A stretch of 64,000 nucleotides of DNA from Diprion similis (taxonomy: Eukaryota; Arthropoda; Insecta; Hymenoptera; Diprionidae), in assembly GCF_021155765.1 (NCBI RefSeq), contig NC_060112.1:930001-994000 (forward strand). The letters are read 5' to 3'. Positions 30,824-45,100 of the stretch are shown one piece after another. The translations under genes and the position numbers were made by a program. The notes under the pieces were generated by a model. The model did no database searches, had not been told where the DNA came from, and worked only from the letters and a program-made list of their open reading frames with translations. How positions within the stretch are numbered: position 1 is the stretch's first letter; each line of letters starts with the position of its first letter.

Positions 30824-32532
30824 CAGTCGAACGTCGATTATCCGAGCTAATCGAGGGACTTAGGTTAATCTATAGTCAGCAAGCACCTTTTTTCTTCTGA
30901 AAATATGGTTTAGATATCATTCGATTCGGAATCGCGCCTAGAAACTTTTTGTCAACATAAAAACCCCTGTCATTCTTAAACTAAGAACCTGAAATTTTTC
31001 ACAACTTGTGTAATCCATTCTCCAGAGGGTTTGAAAGAGATCCCCGATTATAAACTTTTTGAATTTCGATTTTTCATGTTTTAATCAAGAATTTAAGGAA
31101 TGAAAATGTTTTGATTGTTCCAATCTCTAATCACTGCAGACTATATAAAAATAATTTAAAATTTTTTTTACTTTGATTGCTTAAAGAATTTTTATAAACG
31201 AATGACATTATCAAAAATTTGTTTTTGACAGTTAGATAGTCGATAAAAACAATCATTTTCAGGAAAAAAATCATTTCTTAAAACGAATTTCCTTAATTAT
31301 ATTTTTTTAAATATTATTATATAATTTCTATTGGTATAAATTTTAAAAAGCATTTCTTAACCAACAATTTTTGTTCGTCGCTAAAAATCGACATTAAAGA
31401 ACCATTTTTCCTTTAAAATTCATTATTTGGAGTACTCTTTCATATTCTGACAAAAAAAATTTTTGTTCATATCTTAATTGATTATTTAATAAATAATCTG
31501 TTATAAACAAATGAACATCCGTATTATATTTTTTTCAGATACTAACAAAAAACACGGAAACAACCATGCACTACTTTTTGATACAAATATTTTTTTCTAT
31601 TTTTTACATAATTTCAAATATTCTCATTTCTTCGAGTTGGCCATTTCTTTTCGATTATTTATCATTGCGGTGCGAATAACTTGTCAACTATTACCAATAC
31701 GGCAAAGACACTTCAAATCTTTTTTATACACCATTAAACAATAAATTGATTGATGATGAATGAATAAATTGAGCTTTTAATCGAAGCAAAAATCGAAAAA
31801 AAATGTCTACGGATTATAGTTCATTTATGTATCTAAATGGTACATGAAGTTTTTAGTTTCTTAATATTAATATTTAATGGGTTAAAAGATTGTTTTGTTG
31901 TAAATATGACTGAATCGTGCCGAGCGTACGGTCGTCACATCGCCCATTTTCAGCCCCATATTCACCTGCAGATTAAAATTATAAATATTGGTGATAGAAT
32001 TCCGGGAGTTAAGACATTCTTGTAGGAAATTCCTAGCTTTTCAAGAATATTTTTTTACATCTGCGATATCTGTAACAGTTTTTGAGATATTCTCGAAAAG
32101 CGAAACTCCCCTTTTTTTTATTTAATTGTTTATAAATTTTGAAACTTTTTTTTGCGGATCTTGAATTTTTCCAAAAAATTTCTTGACGCGATTCCGAATC
32201 GAATGACACGTCAACTACATTTTTAGGAGAACTCTAACTAAAAATAGTAAAACAGCTTCCTGCTGACTAGACTAGGTATTCGTAAAACCGGTTTCTTCGG
32301 ATAATCGAACTATACACTTTTATTTAGCAATTTACCAATAAAAACTATATTTATAATAACTTCAATTACTTTTATTGCAACTTATTTTAAAAAGGAGACA
32401 GCCTTGTAATAAAATATGCATATACATAACAGGCGCAATCGACGCTTGAAAAAATTCTCGCGGTGAAGAGCGGGACGCAGGGTTCTCAGCCAGTTTGGAT
32501 AAGCGTTCGTTCGGTTGACCGACGTTCTACTG
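30824..32532. mobile_element. pogo/Tigger-like DNA transposon remnant, 1.7 kb
   Basis: It is flanked by TA on both sides (30822-30823 and 32533-32534). The left end CAGTCGAACGTCGATTATCC and the reverse complement of the right end, CAGTAGAACGTCGGTCAACC, are imperfect copies of the usual pogo/Tigger terminus. The interior is AT-rich with no transposase frame left. A second terminus-like string, TTCGGATAATCGAAC, occurs near 32297, so two related elements or an internal duplication may be nested. Confidence 0.7.
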
Positions 32533-32534
32533 TA

Positions 32535-33518
32535 TGAGTAACTTTTGATATCAGTAGTACGTACAGTCGAAAAGATAAAAATTGACTTTACGGATAATGT
32601 TTTTGATTTTTCAATAATGTTAATTATGTAATTCTGAACGTTTCAAAATTTGCTCTTTGAGTAAAAGATTTCTTCCCCCTTTTTTCAGCGCTTCACAAAG
32701 CTATGAATTTACAATAATCAATATTTAGCATTTCAACAATAGAAAAGAAAAATATGGTTTGATAAGTACGTCAATATTATTCAGAAGGTAAAATAAATTA
32801 CCGCTTCCAAATTTTAGAAAAAACTCTGAAAATAGGTTCAGCCTTCGAGATATCTTCAACGTGCTTCTGGCAAAGAGAAGAGTCTTTCAGAATTTTTCGT
32901 ATGTTTTCAGAACTTGCGATTAAGGGTGTTTCATTTCATAATTTTAATACGGCTCAAGAAAGCAAAAAAATTCTTCATAAGAACAATCTTGAAACGATTG
33001 GAACTAAAAATGAAGTAGTGTCAAATTTTTTCAAAATATTTGCGTCTCAAAGTTGACTTTGTAAAAAAACTTTGAAAAAGTAAATTGAACGTCTTAAAGA
33101 TGCCACAATAGCCTAAAAGATTTGACATATTTAGGTAAATATAAATGATATTCGTTCATATATTTGATTGATTTTTATTTTTCCGTTGTATAATTCCGGT
33201 GTTACATATTTCTTGTACGGGATTTTCTCAACTTTTCAATTCCACGATGACGATGGTACGTTACCAACGTCTTGCACGCGATAGTTGTTGGTTACGAAGA
33301 ACTTCGTTTATCGGCGTAGTTAGTTGCTCGGTTGATAAAACGGGAAACTCTCAATACCAGCGGGCTCAGTCAGGCCCGAAAAAATTAGCCCGGTTACGAT
33401 AAATAACCCAGGGCTATAGGTCTTTATATATCTTCAGTCACATTTATAGATTCAGTTTAGTGATTATGGCTTGACTTTGCAGTATACCATCTTCGACTCA
33501 CGTTCGACTATAAATCTC
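32535..33518. other. AT-rich spacer
   Basis: No gene, RNA or clear repeat was recognised. The open frame at 33199-33402 has no splice context and no motif. Confidence 0.4.
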
Positions 33519-33711
33519 GAGTACTAGCGCCCTCTGGAGCGAAAGTGTTTTGGCACTAATTTCCTATAGTTAAATACAGGTAAATACAACGGTAGATCCG
33601 CTCTGCATTACTTACTATCAACAAGGTAAACATGGATCAGTTACCGATATCTACCCGTCGGAAATTAGTGTCGAAAACCCTAGTATTTCATAACAGAGAG
33701 CGCGAGTACTC
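33519..33711. repeat. 193-bp foldback repeat
   Basis: The left arm at 33519-33564 (GAGTACTAGCGC ... GGCACTAATTTCC) and the right arm at 33660-33711 (GGAAATTAGTG ... GCGCGAGTACTC) are imperfect inverted copies about 46-52 bp long, around a ~95-bp loop. It is probably a small MITE. Confidence 0.6.
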
Positions 33712-34529
33712 TGGGATCACTAGAAACCTTAAAAACGCGAGTATGGACTTGCGGCTCTCGTGAACAGATCTTTGACCGTGAATTGAATATGAAATGTGGA
33801 ATAGTTGGGGGCTATCAACCCTACAAAAAATGTCTAACACAATCTAACACGTTCGGATAGGATATAGATAAGATTTCCTGATAAAACTTGACAGATTCGA
33901 TTCGTATCTGTCCGTGTCTGTCAGTATCCTGTCCAAAACGTGTCCGATCCTGTCGAGAATTTTTCGCATTTTCAGTAGGGAAGAATGCAGGTAAACGTTG
34001 GTTGGTATAATTGAGATGTATTAAGACATACTACATAGCAACCATCATTTAAAAATATTGTGCCATATTCGCATTGCGGAACTTTTGGTTCACTGTTTTG
34101 GGATAATTCTGATGTTTCTTGTGCTCGCAGGACTCGTCTAAGTAGATCTTATCACATGTATGCATCTCATCATTCAAGGGTCGGGTGGTTGATCGTTTTC
34201 TTCGGAATGATCGACCTGCATTTCGAAATTCGCTATGTCTCTCATGAAATTCTTGGTTTTTCAATTGTATCCAGGAGAGGAATTAGATTGCGCAAAATAT
34301 GCATATACACCCAAGCCGGTTGCGAGTCGGTGGTTGATGTGTTCAATTTGGGCGATGACTCTATGCAGCATCGTCAAATCGGGCGGCGGGGGGCTGAAGG
34401 TAGATGGATGACGGAGGAGGATACCTTTCGCCAACACGCCAAGATCAAGAAATGTGCGGCGGGCTGTTGGCGTGGAAGAAAAGAGAGAGAACGAGAATCC
34501 ATGCCTCCACCGATGAGAGAGTAAAATAA
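33712..34529. other. spacer with a long but unconvincing open frame
   Basis: A 154-codon plus-strand frame (34060-34524) overlaps a 71-codon frame on the other strand. The composition is mixed and no domain is visible. I treat it as chance. Confidence 0.35.
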
Positions 34530-34726
34530 TACTCGAGCTTGGAGAGCGCGCGTATACGCTGTTGGTTGAGAAACCCAGGGAATTGGGTAGCCTGGGTACT
34601 TGGGTACTTGGGTAGCCAGTCTCGATTCTCCCGCCGAACGTTAAGGACGCCGAGTTTTGTGCCAGCTCGGAGTCGCAGAGGGTAGCGGGATAATCAATCC
34701 CGAAAGCAAGTGTAGTGTCGTGCCCG
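34530..34726 (+). promoter_or_regulatory. candidate promoter or first non-coding exon of the ZP-domain gene
   Basis: A GC-richer island of about 200 bp stands out from AT-rich flanks and contains short GGGTACTT-type repeats (34590-34615). It ends with CGTGCCC followed by GTAAAA, a possible donor. The ZP gene's start exon at 39146 has an acceptor but no visible upstream exon, and this island is one candidate. The block at 38570-38930 is another. Weak evidence. Confidence 0.2.
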
Positions 34727-34740
34727 TAAAATGAATTTAT

Positions 34741-34799
34741 AATAATATTAATAATATTAATAATATTGATGACAACAACTATAACAACAACAACAACGA
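34741..34799. repeat. AAT and AAC simple repeats
   Basis: AATAATATT units (34741-34768) are followed by ACAACAACA units (about 34771-34799). Confidence 0.7.
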
Positions 34800-37700
34800 C
34801 GAACGATAAGCGAAAGTATTCAATAAGACGAAAGCGTCGATCGACTGCAAAGCGTGTATCATTGTAACGTCTGTACGTAAATCGATAATTACTTGTGCTA
34901 TAAACCGATTAAAAATTATCTTGTAATCTCGAGTAACGCGAGGATGAAAATTTGGACGTTATACCAAAAACATGTCGAAAAATAAAGCGCGGTAAATTCT
35001 GGTCGTTATATTAGGGTGCAATACACATCCGACATATAATTTGAAAGGTTTTTAGCATTATCGTCGAAGAAATCGATGGACAATGAATTATGGTTTACTG
35101 GTGAATATTACAGCGGTCAGATTAAATGAAGGAAACCACAGTTGTTTATCGAATTATTCCGATGTACGATACACATTGTCAGTGGAAACCTGAAGGATGA
35201 TGGATTTGATATCGAGACACGTGTTGAAGGTTTATAAATCAAACATATTCGATCGATTGGGAGCGGAAAAGGGAGAAGTAAAGATCATCCATCAGTTCTA
35301 ATTACTTATAATAAGAATCTTTGTCGTTTCGACCGAAGGCTATAGTCCGATGATTTCTTGCTCCTATATTGAACAACAACTACATTGTTTTATCAGAAAT
35401 CCGCATCACATGACAACATAACGTTTTGCACAGATAAATAAATTCAACTTTCGCGTAAAATTCGATATTGACGATAGCGTTAATTATCGTTTGATCGTCA
35501 GAGCAGTGAGGCCGCGGGGTGACGGATTATTAACTTTTGTGATGAAAGTTATTTTTTTCCCTCATTTGGATACATTTACCTGCAGAAAGTTATACCAGCA
35601 TAAAACAGGTGAGAATGTAAACCTTGTTATCGTTATAAATGAATGCATACAAATTTTCCGTGGGTGGGCAACCTGAGGGTTACTCATTACTTCGGCGTAG
35701 GCGTTGAAATCATAAGTCGTTTAAAAGCAATTAATTACAGTGTGCGACGAAAAGGAGCCCAAGGTTTTTCAGCTTCCTCCGCACATTAATTATATACGAT
35801 CCAAATATAATCGGCTGCAGACTGCAGCTCGACTTGTCCTCACCATATTATATTTCCGCTGCTGATATTACTGTATTCTCTTTGCAATTGTAATCGGTAC
35901 ATGACTTATGCATCGTCTAATATGCGTAACAGACATTCTTGCCAGATCGCATACTTTGTTCTCGCTTGTTCCGAAACCGAATTAAACACTTACGGAATGA
36001 GAAAGCCAGAAGTGGCAAAATGGCCTGAAATTAAACTTGCACTCGTAACTAAACCGATCGATCGCGCATATATTTTCTACAATACCTAGAGCTCCGCATG
36101 TATTTAATATCACTTGCTTACCGCGCAGCTTGTGTAAATACGCTGCTGTACCGCGCGGTATAACGATAACACGTTTTTTTTATGCCGCATGTTCTGCAGA
36201 CTGTTACGAAATTTTTACCTGTACATTTACCGCCTATGTGCCGTGGACAATTGTCGAGAATTTTCGTTCGTCTTCTATAATATAACCGACGACCTTTCGT
36301 TGAAATATAGTCTACTCTCCCGTGGGGCTCCTAGATTTTTCAAATTGCGAGGTCGATCGAAAAGATCTTGACCGCAAGATCACTCAGTTCCCCGTACTTA
36401 ATATCCGCCGGGTAGTCCTACGGTCGATAGACGATACTTAAAGGCTTGCTTGTCGACACATTCGAGCAATGGCCACGGTGCCTCGGCAGTCGTCCTTCAA
36501 ACGGGGATTGGAGACTCGACTATTCACCAGACTCTGCATGGATAGGGCGCAACCGATATATTCAATACCATGCATATACATTATATATATACCGTGCATA
36601 CCTTATTTATCCTTGACTCGTACCGACAAAGAAATCATCACGTGTCAAGTATTTTCGTCCATCGATACTTTGATATATTTATTCTCGGCAAGTATCCTCG
36701 CGAACGAAATATTGCGAGATTCTGATTGTGCTTTTGCTACATCGAAAGCCATACGTACAATAACTTATAGGTCCGAGTAAATTCTCTGATCTTCTCCTCG
36801 GAGCACTTATAGTTGGATGCCCTTCAGTCGACCGTGACCTTCAATTCCCTTCTCATACTAGCTTCCCCGCTTCTTCTTACTTCGTTTCTACTCTCGGGTT
36901 TTAATGTCATCAGAGAAGAACGTTTTATCAAGGATGCCTGCGACGATGCACCTCCAAGATACTGCCTGCAGGTCGATAACCGAGCGTAGAAAATCTTTTA
37001 CGAAAGTTCGGCTGCATGCGTTATACCTAAGCCTGCTCTCGTCTTGATCGGTTTAGTGGTTGTGGTTCTCCTGCAGGAATGAGAATCAGACACGTGTCCG
37101 TTACACCTACGTGTGCACGTTACTCATGCACTGTTCTTTTTTTTTCTTCACCGTCCACCTGCTTCCGGAGTAAAAATCGAAAGGTGCATGGTTGGAATCG
37201 CCTCGTCCGCTTCCCTCCAACCCGTCTTTGAAATCATTCTCGATGCACGCTTTTTTAGGATTATTTTTTATTTTCTCTAAATAATTATTCTTTGAGCGTC
37301 TATCGGTCCTACAGTGTACAGGAGTAGCCAGTAGCTGCAGCCGCGGATCTAGAAATTAACGATTCTTTGCGCAGCTTATGCGGTATTCATATTCTACGTG
37401 TAGTTATCAGTTATGCAATTCGAGTTTTCGACAACAATGAGTCGACGTCACCTTATCCCGATCCGTACGTGTTCGAAATCTTTCGGTTATGGGTAGTTGT
37501 TGAAATTGGCTGGCAGGAGAAATTGCCGTTGGGAATCTGAGAAGAGGGGTGTTTAAGGAAGAGTCAGGAAACGGTTCTCCTCTCTGCTTCGTCAAACTTT
37601 ATAACCGACTATGCAGCGTGCCGGGGTACGGAGGCGTCCACCGTAAAATTTGACAAAGAACATTGCGGTTCGCTCCAGAAGCTGTACTTACTTTACCCCG

Positions 37701-38047
37701 TGGGCTCAGATTTTTACTATTTATCTTTGCGATGCGGTTGTAAACAAGAAACACGGTTTACCAAGTAAACATCAGCGAACCGATCGACCGTGTGTTATTC
37801 CCTGATCCACCCTGACTCTGATTTTTCCTCCTGCTCAAGGCGAGCATCCGGAACGTCTGATTGGTACGTTTTGCGATGTCCGAACCTTTTTCCGGTATAC
37901 AAGGACAAACCGAACGGGAGATATGAGCTTTGGCAGTGTCGTGATCCTGTTAATCTCACAGAAACTGGAGGAAGAAAAAGACGGAAAAAACTAATGTCCG
38001 ACCGAGACACGATTTTCAGTTGAAACCGAAACCGTAACGATTAGGCT
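34800..38047. other. non-coding sequence, probably intron 1 of the ZP-domain gene or its upstream region
   Basis: No exon with both splice sites and a recognisable protein was found. The open frames at 35491, 35901, 36469 and 37790 lack motifs. Composition is mixed, with local GC-richer patches around 36.3-37.6 kb. Confidence 0.35.
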
Positions 38048-38246
38048 CAAGTTAGTAACGCTAACGTAACGAAATATCAGGGATAAAATCATTACTGTGC
38101 AATTTCTGAATTACTTTCAAGGAGTTGGCTTTTAAAAGTATGAGAATGTCTTGCTTATCATGGTTTATCAAATTTCAGACGATCCTAAAAGTGCGAAGTA
38201 ACGATTTCTCCTGAACATCCATTGTTACAGTAACATTACTAACTTT
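38048..38246. repeat. MITE copy A (GTTAGTAACG family)
   Basis: The left end AAGTTAGTAACGCTAACG and the right end CAGTAACATTACTAACTTT are inverted copies. The same ends occur at 63571-63746, so this is a dispersed family. No coding sequence. Confidence 0.6.
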
Positions 38247-39147
38247 ATCCTCATAAACCGTAACCGAATAATAATCTTCTCCTCTTTTAGTTAGGCTCGG
38301 CCGAAACCGTAACCGAAACCGAAAGTAATGTAGTTGAGTTAAAATTAGTTAAATTTTCATCATACCCTGACATCTAGTGTTTTTCCCATATCTTTGTAAC
38401 AAATTATTCGATTTGACTAAATAAAAGACTTCAATTTATTAGCAAATAACTTTATTTTTAGAACGCTAGTTTCGTCCAACTTTGCCCGAAACCAAAGCTT
38501 AGGTCGGTCTTTAGAAAAAACAAAGTCCCGATATCTGCGCACAAATTTCACGAAGTCGTGGATTCCTCATGGCGCACCGTTTCATCGTGATCGTTAAACC
38601 TTTGGATTAGGGTATGGATGCGAGCAGTTTCCGAGGTCAACAGTCAGCCGTCAGCTGGCCCGGTCCGCAGGCATGGCAGTCTAAAAAGTGAACGCAATTT
38701 ATCCGTATTTAATGTGTTACTTTCTCAAGAGACCGGGGCCACTACTAGCCGAGGCGAAAACGTTGATCGAGGTTCACGCATACACACACGAGATCTCGTT
38801 GCCGCCTGCGGAGAACAGCTTGTAGGCGGGACCGTCGGCTCGCTGACTCCAGGAGTGAAATCTCCGCGTCTCCTCGTCGTTGGTGTCGGTACCCATTTCG
38901 CGATATCCTCACCACCTCGCGTCCCTTCGTAGAAACTGTAACCGATACATACAGATATTAGAAAATCTATAGAAAACTCGGAGAAGACGAAAGTATCTGC
39001 GGTGTGTCTATAACAGGGAAATTACATGCATGTAATGTATACATATACGTGTATAGTGTACTTACGCGCAAAAGACTTACTCTGTAGGTGCAATGCCGCC
39101 GCCTGTTCGACCCAGATATTAATAAGACTTTCTCTTTTATTTTAGCC

Positions 39148-42100
39148 ATGGTGAGGCGAGAGGCCACGCTGCTAATTCTATTGGTGAGTAAAACAATTAT
39201 TCCTAATCATTCTTTTTTTTTAGCCATAATGTTGATCTATGCTCTACGTCAATGATTAACAATAGTGCTATCGCTCGACTTTTATATTATACATTACATT
39301 GCACTTTCTTCAATGTTTGTCCTGAATTTACTTTATAGTTTCAAGTTTGCAGATTGCCTTCTGCAGATAATTTTCCGAGGTGTATAAACAACAATTAGGG
39401 ACGATGACCTTGCCGTTGTACTGTTAAAAAAATTATTTTTTTCGTTAAGTCTTTTCCATCAAGTATGAGAAAATGAGTTCGCAACAACTAAACTCAAGTA
39501 TTGTCAGATAATGATTATTGTACGCATACACCGGTAGGGATAGTGATGCTATGTTTTCAGAGCACGTGTGTCCGAGTGCAGTGATTCCTTTTCTTATCAT
39601 ACAATACAACGTACCCCATACACCCATGTGTTACGTCTGTATGCGTAAACCGCGCACGCTGGCCAATTGTGATCTTTGCTAAGTTCCATTGACCCGTTTA
39701 AGCGCGATATACTTATATCCGTACGCGTTTATAAGCACTAATGTTTTCACGAATCACATCTATAGCGAATGGTGCGATGAATGCATTTCATTTTGCGTTG
39801 GTTATTAATTAGTACATGAAAAATGATATTATTTTACCCGTCGAATTGGACTCCACAATATAAACAAGGCATGAAGTATTAATGGCTATATCCGTATTTT
39901 TCAATGCCAAATGCCAAAGTCGCTTGGCTAATTGTTTCAGGCAAGTGACTTCGACGCACACTTTCTATATACGTCATATATTCTTTCATTTTGACAGAGA
40001 TGAAAGTGAAATTGACTCTTGAAAAGAAAGAGATTGATTATCAATCATCGCGCCATCAAGTGTCAACGTAAAAGGGGATTTAAGTATGTGTGCAGTTTTC
40101 ATCTCATTCTGCGGATAAAGATTAAAGAGCGGCCCGAGAGCAAGTATGGCCAATCGTCGCGAGACATAATCTATTCGAATGTCGTCAGGGCCCCGCCTAC
40201 TTTTACTTCTCTCTCGCAAGCGGCGAGTTTTACTAACGTATCGTATCCATTCATACGTAATAAGATGATAGGAAGTTATGGCATTTGTATATAGCAATTT
40301 AAATTGCATGAAGTGCAAACCGCGTGCGAATTCAACGCTAGCTCAATTGTGATTGGAACAAGGCTCACGTAGGAATAAGAAAAAAATATGCCAAATTTTA
40401 AGGTGGATGGAAGGTGGTAGATAAATGTGTCGAGGATTGGAAATGCCGTCGAGGCGCAACGACGCATATTGTGCGAATACTGTATACCTATACCTATGTA
40501 TATACTATACATACATGTATTGTGTAATTGACCGAGTTAAATCATCTTGATCCGCGATTTGCCTACTTCGGAGGCTGTCTTCGTCATATGTGGGCATGCG
40601 GCACGTTCTACGACACCACAGCAGCTACTTACGCGTATTGCAGAGTGCAGAGTAGTAACACAACCTTGCGTTAGTCCTCTTCGGGACGATCTACTCTTTG
40701 CCGGCATTCAGGTTTATTATATAGGTATACGCATAGGTTTTTTCCTATTGCAGGATAAGTGCTTTCGGTCACAGTGATCGCGCGGTCGGTCAAATAAATA
40801 TACGGAGATAACAGAGGAATATTCACGAATAATGAATAGCAGATTCGAAATTGAGAACACGTCCATGCATCCCAAACCCCATTTTGAGAAATTGTGAAAT
40901 TTACTTTCTAGTCGCCGTGTTTTGATTATTGTTGCCTGTACTGTTGTTGCTACGATTGACGTGGTATAGTCGCGGATCTCTGAAAGTACAACTTACTCCT
41001 ATACGTGCCGATTTCTGCGTAGGACGTCATCCTTGGTGGCCCGCCTCCGCGAGACCCTACAGCCTTAATACGCAATGTATGTACGCGGATACAAGTAAAG
41101 TTTTTCGCGTACATATTGCGAATGGATAGACGTGTGCGTGGACAACGTATACCGATTTTTATCGAGAGAATCGATATAGCTCGACGAACACGTTTGGCGA
41201 CATCGCTGCTTCGTCTGTATTCCAAACGCATGGTCCATGGGACCACGGCGCCGACACAGCACCAGCAACAGCATTTCAAATGACGTCATGTTATCCATGT
41301 ACACGTATATATAGTGGACATATAAGGACGCCCACCACTGCGACTTGCCTTGCGAACTGGTTAGTCATCCGACGAACTGACCGGACTTGGCGTATCTTGT
41401 CCCTCGCATGCTGTGAAGTCTCATACGCTCATACAAAAAACGCACGTATCACGTACTCGCAGGGTTTGCAAATTTATTTTTCAAATAGTGCTTTACCCTC
41501 TCGAATCGATTGACTCATTTTCAAAATTCTTCACGACCATAGTGTCGAGACATTTGTTTCTTCACATTTCTCAAAATTTCGTCCGATGTATGTTGAAAAT
41601 GACGCGACTTGGATTTTTCGCACGAAAGGGGTAATCATGACAGTCTTAATATAAAATACGAAGAGAAAGTATTTCGGGTATGTAAAGATGACTGGGTAAA
41701 AATTCGCGACGTTGTATAGATGTCATCAGGCCTCACGGTGAAGGCGACCGATTTCCCAATGTTGGAGTTGCTTTATAATATTAACCTCGAACATCGGTCG
41801 ATCCACGTCACTGGATCCAAACTTTCGTGCAGATTTTTTTCTGGCCTATACTCGAGCCAGCCGCTTTACAACGTTTAGGCCATACGTCTTTTACTCCTCC
41901 CTTTCGAATTCTCCCGCTCCACTACTGCCGTGGCAGGTAAAACTCGCCAAGGTTCTTGTATCCCCGCTGTTCTCGTCAGTTTACCTTATATGTATAGCAA
42001 GCAAGGCGTATAAACTTTTCAATATACGTCCGATTTATTCGTATCACATTATATCATTCATGTACTTCATAATATGAAAGATTTGAAAATAATATATAAC

Positions 42101-45100
42101 AGCGACTGCATTTGTTTTTACAATTATACAGGTAGCTCTATAAATCCCGAATTCTAATTATACGTATCATACACAGCATTAATTAACGACAGAGAAGGAA
42201 GAATGCCTGCAGCTTGTAGGGCACTTTTATTTTCATTTATCAATCCAGTCTGCACACGGCAAGTTGGTATAATATAACACTCGTCGTTATCCCCAAGAGA
42301 TGAAAGTGGCTCAGCGAGTGGTTTGTTCGTTCCCGAGCCGGTTATAAAGTCTCCGAACCATTTATTGCCGAGAATAGATCCTCTTCATCCAAGGATCCAA
42401 GGTATCTGAGGTATCTGAGTATTCGATGAATTATGGAGACGCGTCACATGGTCGCAGGACAACTGCTCTCTATTCATCGTATCATTATATCGAGCGAATC
42501 ACAGTGCGTTGGGCACATTTGATTTCCAATCACTCCATTTCCAACGATCGATTCTTGACGACATAAATTCAACTTTTTCTGCTCATTGTTCCAGGTCACA
42601 ATACTGAGGCACAGTACTACACATGCCGCCCAAATACCTGCCCTACCGACCAGTGAGTATGCCGCATTCAACAATAATCAGATATTAAACAAACTATGGA
42701 TGAAACATATGAACGTTCTGTTGAATTTTAACTTCACAAATAATAATAAGGAACTATATACATACATAACACTGTAACACTATTCACTGATGTATCTAAC
42801 AAAATCCCTAAATGCGAGTCGTTTTTTTTTTTTTTTTTTTTTTATTGTAATCTTTGTTATCAATTTAATACGTTGTAACGGTTGATTTTTAATAACGGAG
42901 TGCTTTTGCGCTTACACTGCATGCACAATGAATCGGTGAAAATAAAAACTTCTCTTTCAATGTTCATCATCATATTTCTCTCTTTCTTTTTCTCTCTTTC
43001 CCTTCATTACTGTTATACATACGCTCTTTCATAATGGAGAGTATGTAGTGCCAAAGACGGATGCCGTACCTGCAGACTCATTCTAGACTTGTATGTACTC
43101 TCGCGTGGATGATCTGAAATCTAGGTCGCACGATTCTGCGCTCACCTTCCTCCTTCCCTCGAAACGGAAGGTCATCGTTTCTCGGTCTACTATAAAGAAT
43201 GTGTACGTAGGTATGTTGGTTCACCCTTACAGCGAGATCCACTTCCGCACCGGATGAGATATGTTGGTACGAATGTCGCGCCTTCAACATGATCATTTTT
43301 TTCAATTTGTGATAAGTGGAAAAATTAGGAGAACGATACACCAGGAACATTCTATGGAATTAATAAACAAGGTTCTCGGGTTCATTTTTCGTTAACTTGC
43401 AAAAGGTGAAAACTGCAGATTGAATAATATTAGACATCAGTACCATAAATATAGCGGAATGTTTCAATTAAACCTACGTATAGGAAATTTAGACGCGCTC
43501 TCGTGCGATAAAAAACACTGGCAAACTTGATTGTTTGCATATTTTTTTGAGAAACCGTTTATGCGTCACGAATTTTCGAAAATTTTAATAATCATTCTTT
43601 CAATATAATTTTATTTTAAATCCTTTAGTTTGAACGGTTTTTTTTTTTTTTTTTTTTATTCCAAATTGTGTGTGTTTTAAGCGTACTTTTTGACAATGCA
43701 ATGCGAAAAAATATCAAATTCCTTTGCTTGAAATCACTCTCAATGTTAAAAACCAATCTTTGTTTGGAATTACGCAATAGAGTTATCGAATTCCTGTTGT
43801 TGTTTTAGCCGTTGTACTTACATCGAATATTAAGATTATTGGTATGTTATCATAATCTGGAGTTGTTTAAAACTCTACTTCGATGTTTGGTAAGTTAGTT
43901 GGCTTTTTAGTCTATTCGCATAACTTTTGACATGTTGAAATTTGTTGATTGAATGGTGACTGAAGACTTGCTCGTGCTGCTACTGTTTTTATCGCACTCA
44001 ACGCCGTCACAATTCAAGGTTCTTTACTGCCATTCAGCATTCATTCCCAAATATTCTTCGTAATACTAAAGATTTATAAAATTTTTGTAGTTTTTGAATT
44101 TTTGTCAGACTCGATCAGAAAAATAGTAAATTTGTTTAGCATCTTTAGGCAAGGCTTTAATAAAGTCAGTCATAATTCGTAAAAAACACGAACATCCATT
44201 TGCACCATGGATGATACGTTGAAAATGATTTCAAGCTTGAATGAAAATCATTTATGTAAAACATTCAAACTACAAGGATAATAAAAATAAAAATTGAGAA
44301 TAAAAATCGCGTTCCAAATACTGATATATGATTTTCACAACATCCGATTACCTTAATTTACAACTTTTTACTATTCATATGCTTAATAAGACTTTGTATA
44401 AAGCCATTAAAAGTACTGTTTGAAGTTTTAAATAAACAGAAATTTCATCAAGTTTAGAAATTCAAAATGAAAAGTAGAAAAGTCGATTTCCCGCAGGACT
44501 GGGCTGCAATTCCAAATTTGAAAAGTTCCGATAGCGCCTAATTTCGAATTATTTGATGGTGAAATTTGAACTAAAGATATCAAATTTTTACGAAACAACA
44601 CAGTTTCGAATGGTCGGAAGCCCGACCGCTTAAAGTCCCAAAATTCAAGTTTCGATAGAATAAAATTCCGAATATTAAAATATACTCACACAGCGTAGTT
44701 TACTCAACGAGTGTGTGTAAAAAATCAGAAAAACAAAAAATCAGAATTACCAGGATTCCAAAAGTAAAAATATCGTAATTCTAAATGAAGAACAATCAAA
44801 GTGGAAATTTTTTAATTTTCCCATTATCGCCCTTTCGGAACTTTGACTTTTCGGAGTTATGCCCTTTTGGCATTTTGTGCTTTCGGAACTTCGCGCTTTC
44901 GAAACTTTGAGCGTCGTTCCGTCAAATTTTGATTTCTTTACTTTAAGTTCCGTCACGAAAAAAATTCGGAATTTTGAGCTTTCGGAACTTTTTAAATTCC
45001 GAATTTCAACCCCGCCCCTTCCCCACGCTAAGACCAGGCTTAAAATTTGTGGAATAGACAGTAATTTTTTTGGAGAATTTAAAAAAAAATCGACCGATAC

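Noticed and set aside
34060..34524. 154-codon plus-strand frame
   Set aside because: No recognisable domain, overlaps an opposite frame, and has no splice or promoter context.
38618..38932. 104-codon plus-strand frame before the ZP start exon
   Set aside because: It could be 5' UTR sequence, but it is not in frame with the start exon through a visible donor.
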